Assembly (NCBI RefSeq): GCF_013090115.1
Contig: NZ_JABFNN010000039.1
Location: forward strand, 1-64,000
Direction: 5' to 3'
DNA length: 64,000 bases
Origin: Flagellimonas amphidinii
GTDB taxonomy: Bacteria; Bacteroidota; Bacteroidia; Flavobacteriales; Flavobacteriaceae
The first letter of the stretch is position 1. Every line of letters begins with the position of its first letter. The translations under genes and the position numbers were made by a program. The notes under the pieces were generated by a model, which saw nothing but the letters and a program-made list of their open reading frames with translations, was not told the DNA's origin and did not search any database. Of this stretch, positions 61,464 to 64,000 are shown in pieces.

Positions 61464-63020
61464 TTATTTGACAGCTTTGTCCACCACAACTTTATTCTCA
61501 CGATTGGCCACTTCCCAAGCTGTATGGAAGATAAGTCTGGTTCGGTTTTCCAGCAAATCGTAGTTTATTTTATCAGGTGTGTCACCAGGTTGATGATAGT
61601 CAGCATGCGTCCCATTAAAATAAAAGATGATCGGGATATTGTTTTTGGCAAAATTGTAATGATCACTCCTATAATAAAACCTATTGGGGTCATTTTCATC
61701 ATTGTACTTATAATCCAATTCTAGATTTGCATACTTTTTGTTGATTTCCTCGGAAAGATTGTGAAGTTCCGTACTCAACTTATCAGAGCCAATCAAATAG
61801 ACATAGTTTCTATCTCCGGTTCTTTTAGGGTCAATTCTACCTATCATATCTATATTAAGATCGGCCACAGTTTGTGATAGGGGAAAAATAGGGTCAATGT
61901 CGGTGTAGTACCTTGAACCTAGTAATCCCTTTTCTTCACCAGTGACATGTAAAAATACAATGGAGCGCTTTGGGCCTTCACCGGCTTCTACCGCTTTTTT
62001 GAACGCTTCGGCAATTTCCAATAGGGCAACGCTTCCAGAACCATCGTCATCTGCGCCATTGTTTATTTGACCATCGGCTGTGACTCCAATATGATCAAGG
62101 TGTGAAGAAATAATAACATATTCTTCTGGTTTTTCTGAACCCTTTAGCACAGCTACCACATTTTCCGAACTTATTTTCTCGTTGGCGCTGTTGATATTCA
62201 GATTTAGCTCGATGGACATTATTTTGGAAGCATGGTCTTCTGCAATATCTTTTTTTATGGCAGTAGCGGCTTTCTCATTCAATAAAACCATAAAATGTTC
62301 ATCACTTTCATCTACCAATTCCATTCTACCACTATTATTGGTTTTCATATATTCAAAATACCTTTTGTATCTTGGAAAGTTTGTGGTATCAAAAAATAGA
62401 ACACCTATGGCTCCTTTGGTTGTGGCCAACTCCATCTTCTTTTGTAATGCTTCGGACATATTGCTCCAAACTGACTTTTCACTAGTGCCAGACAGCAAAT
62501 AATTACCGTTTTTATCAATAGGTTCACCTGCTTTGACCAAAACCAATTTGCCATTTACATCCAATCCGGTATAATCAGAATAGTCACCATCTTCAATACC
62601 GTAGCTAGCATACACAATTTCTACGTAATTACCAGTTGCAGAGGAGAATGTTAGTATATCTTCACCTAATGGGAATTCGGTATTATTGATAGTAATGCTT
62701 CCTTCGGGAACTTGGGCAACCTCCAAAGGAACAGGTTGAAAATAATTCCCATCATTTTTGGCGGCTGGTATACCTAGCTTCATATAATGTGCTTTCAAAT
62801 AATCAACAGCCTTCTTTTGTCCAGGTTTTCCGGTTTCCCTTCCTTCAAAATCATCAGAAGCATAGGTGTATAGATGTTCTTTAAGATCGTCTTGCGTTAT
62901 AGTCTTGGCGTATGTAACCGGATCAATTTCTTTTTTGGATTGTGATTGTTCAGAAACTGTTTTTTGGGAAGAGTTACAGGAAAAAGCCAGTAGAGAGGCC
63001 ACTAAAATGATGTTCTTCAT
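61464..63020 (-). CDS. M28 family zinc aminopeptidase-like lipoprotein with PA insert
   Basis: The lipoprotein signal ends in LAFSC (C15). The M28 zinc ligands are seen in SSHLDHIG, NGADDDGSGS, TGEEKGLLGSRYY and later HADYHQPGDT. A protease-associated (PA) domain is between the N-terminal part and the catalytic domain (about 110-260, LVLVKAGEPIDKNGN). It would release amino acids from peptides at the cell surface. The length is 518 residues. It is monocistronic. Confidence 0.9.
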   Translation of the reverse strand: MKNIILVASLLAFSCNSSQKTVSEQSQSKKEIDPVTYAKTITQDDLKEHLYTYASDDFEGRETGKPGQKKAVDYLKAHYMKLGIPAAKNDGNYFQPVPLEVAQVPEGSITINNTEFPLGEDILTFSSATGNYVEIVYASYGIEDGDYSDYTGLDVNGKLVLVKAGEPIDKNGNYLLSGTSEKSVWSNMSEALQKKMELATTKGAIGVLFFDTTNFPRYKRYFEYMKTNNSGRMELVDESDEHFMVLLNEKAATAIKKDIAEDHASKIMSIELNLNINSANEKISSENVVAVLKGSEKPEEYVIISSHLDHIGVTADGQINNGADDDGSGSVALLEIAEAFKKAVEAGEGPKRSIVFLHVTGEEKGLLGSRYYTDIDPIFPLSQTVADLNIDMIGRIDPKRTGDRNYVYLIGSDKLSTELHNLSEEINKKYANLELDYKYNDENDPNRFYYRSDHYNFAKNNIPIIFYFNGTHADYHQPGDTPDKINYDLLENRTRLIFHTAWEVANRENKVVVDKAVK

Positions 63021-63275
63021 TATAACTGTTTACTATGATATTTGGCCAAAAATAAGTAAACAGAATGAACTTGATGTTGGTTTTGGTACTGTTTTAGGGA
63101 TTTGCCCATTTGTTGATTAGTTTCATGAAATCTAAAGATTACTATTCTTATTCTATGATATGCAACCTTTCACTTGTTCAAAAATTAGCTGTAAAAAATA
63201 ATTCTGAATGAATTTGGGGGTAATATATATGTAGTTTGTGCTAATTTTTAAGAAACTAAACGGAAACTATTGCTT

Positions 63276-63283
63276 TAAATTTG
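63276..63283 (+). promoter_or_regulatory. -7 element of the proline racemase-family gene
   Basis: TAAATTTG matches TAnnTTTG exactly; the start would be near 63290, 25 bases before the ATG. No good -33 TTG is at the usual distance. Confidence 0.5.
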
Positions 63284-63314
63284 TGAGTTATACTTTAATG
63301 TAGATTCTATTTTT

Positions 63315-64000
63315 ATGGCAGTTCATACTTTTAAGTGTATTGATGCACACACCTGTGGGAATCCAGTAAGACTCGTTGTTGAAGGTGGTCCAAAATTGAT
63401 AGGTAATTCCATGGAGGAAAAACGACAGCACTTTATGAGAGAGTTTGATTGGATCAGAACAGGACTCATGTTTGAGCCCCGTGGTCATGATATGATGAGT
63501 GGTAGTATTTTATATCCACCACATGACCCAGATAATGATATTGCCGTACTTTTTATTGAGACCAGTGGTTGCCTTCCTATGTGTGGGCATGGTACAATAG
63601 GCACAATGACCATGGCATTGGAAGAAGGATTGATTCAACCCAAAATTCCGGGAAAAGTTAAAATGGAGGCGCCTGCAGGGCTGGTAGAAATTGAATACCA
63701 TAAACCAAATGACAAAGTGGAATGGATTAGGCTCACCAACGTGAAGAGTTATTTAGCTGCGGAAAACCTCTTCGTAAAATCATCAGGGTTGGGAGATTTA
63801 CATTTTGATGTGGCCTACGGCGGAAATTTCTATGCAATTATTGATCCACAAGAAAATTTTGAAGGTGTTGACAAGTTTACTGCAGGCGAATTGATTGGTT
63901 TTTCAAAAGAGATTCGCGATAAAATCAATGCAAAGTACCCAAAAGAATTTGTTCATCCAGAAAATCCAAATATCAATCATGTGTCTCATATTCTTTGGAC
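63315..64000 (+). CDS. Proline racemase/4-hydroxyproline epimerase family protein, N-terminal part
   Basis: The gene continues past the window end; 228 codons are seen. The sequence starts MAVHTFKCIDAHTCGNPVR and has the first catalytic cysteine in PMCGHGTIG (C90). The second catalytic cysteine lies outside the window. Members invert the alpha-carbon of proline or hydroxyproline for catabolism, or are hydroxyproline dehydratases. The Gly-Asn-Pro motif and the MCGHGTIG motif favour 4-hydroxyproline epimerase over proline racemase, but this is uncertain. Confidence 0.85.
   Translation, partial: MAVHTFKCIDAHTCGNPVRLVVEGGPKLIGNSMEEKRQHFMREFDWIRTGLMFEPRGHDMMSGSILYPPHDPDNDIAVLFIETSGCLPMCGHGTIGTMTMALEEGLIQPKIPGKVKMEAPAGLVEIEYHKPNDKVEWIRLTNVKSYLAAENLFVKSSGLGDLHFDVAYGGNFYAIIDPQENFEGVDKFTAGELIGFSKEIRDKINAKYPKEFVHPENPNINHVSHILW

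Noticed and set aside
1-64000. CRISPR array, insertion sequence, prophage or toxin-antitoxin pair
   Set aside because: No spaced direct repeats, transposase, integrase, phage structural or toxin-like genes were seen anywhere.

Overview
The window comes from a Gram-negative, AT-rich member of the Bacteroidota, almost certainly a gliding flavobacterium (Flavobacteriaceae). The evidence is the gliding genes gldF and gldG, promoters of the Bacteroidota type (-7 element TAnnTTTG), very few Shine-Dalgarno sites, many TTG or GTG starts, lipoproteins with acidic residues after the lipid cysteine, bacillithiol synthesis (bshB1), a fused CcsBA, and families largely confined to this phylum (DUF4290, DUF2911, an MbnP/MbnH pair). 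Genus is not resolved. No insertion sequence, prophage, integrase, rRNA operon or CRISPR array was seen.

Layout. 0-2.4 kb: the start of a class V aminotransferase and a large exported metallophosphatase, both richer in G+C than what follows. 2.6-6.3 kb: mnmE, a CapK/PaaK-like ligase and a lipoprotein that may carry a Cys-Gln thioester domain. 6.5-10.4 kb: a DUF4870 protein, then a probable copper locus made of a small CNGKC protein, the lipoprotein MbnP, the di-haem enzyme MbnH and an outer-membrane barrel with an N-terminal CDFCGC motif. 10.4-15.1 kb (minus strand): dnaN, and a tightly coupled unit of SAM hydrolase, ABM-domain protein, gldF and gldG. 15.2-25.7 kb: phoH-purC, an acetate module (DUF4212 plus symporter plus acs, facing a DUF294 sensor protein and a DEDDh exonuclease), and a membrane MutS-like ATPase. 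25.8-34.2 kb: a tRNA(CAU) gene and housekeeping genes (class IV aminotransferase, yqgE, HU, fmt, recQ, a small ATPase, DUF493, DUF4290, murA).

34.3-43.3 kb: a TPR histidine kinase, an exported M20 hydrolase / VOC fusion / pirin operon, and an SRPBCC-SDR-photolyase operon with a perfect 11-bp inverted repeat over its promoter, followed by DUF2911. 43.4-50.7 kb (minus): a PIG-L deacetylase, a 38-residue membrane peptide and a sodium symporter; then a lipoprotein, maf, a KdsC-like phosphatase and a DUF2520 protein. 50.8-64 kb: ccsBA, an M14 peptidase, a MATE exporter behind a long folded leader, a trans-sulfuration enzyme with bshB1, a TPR hybrid-type sensor kinase, tRNA-His, an M28 peptidase and the start of a proline racemase/hydroxyproline epimerase gene.

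How the parts connect. CcsBA would attach the c-type haems that MbnH needs. MbnH is expected to oxidise a tryptophan of MbnP to make a copper site. The symporter and acs would take up and activate acetate. GldF and GldG form the membrane part of the ABC complex needed for gliding. The most novel leads are the copper operon with its two extra Cys-motif proteins, the structured MATE leader, the operator-like palindrome of the photolyase operon and the thioester-like lipoprotein.
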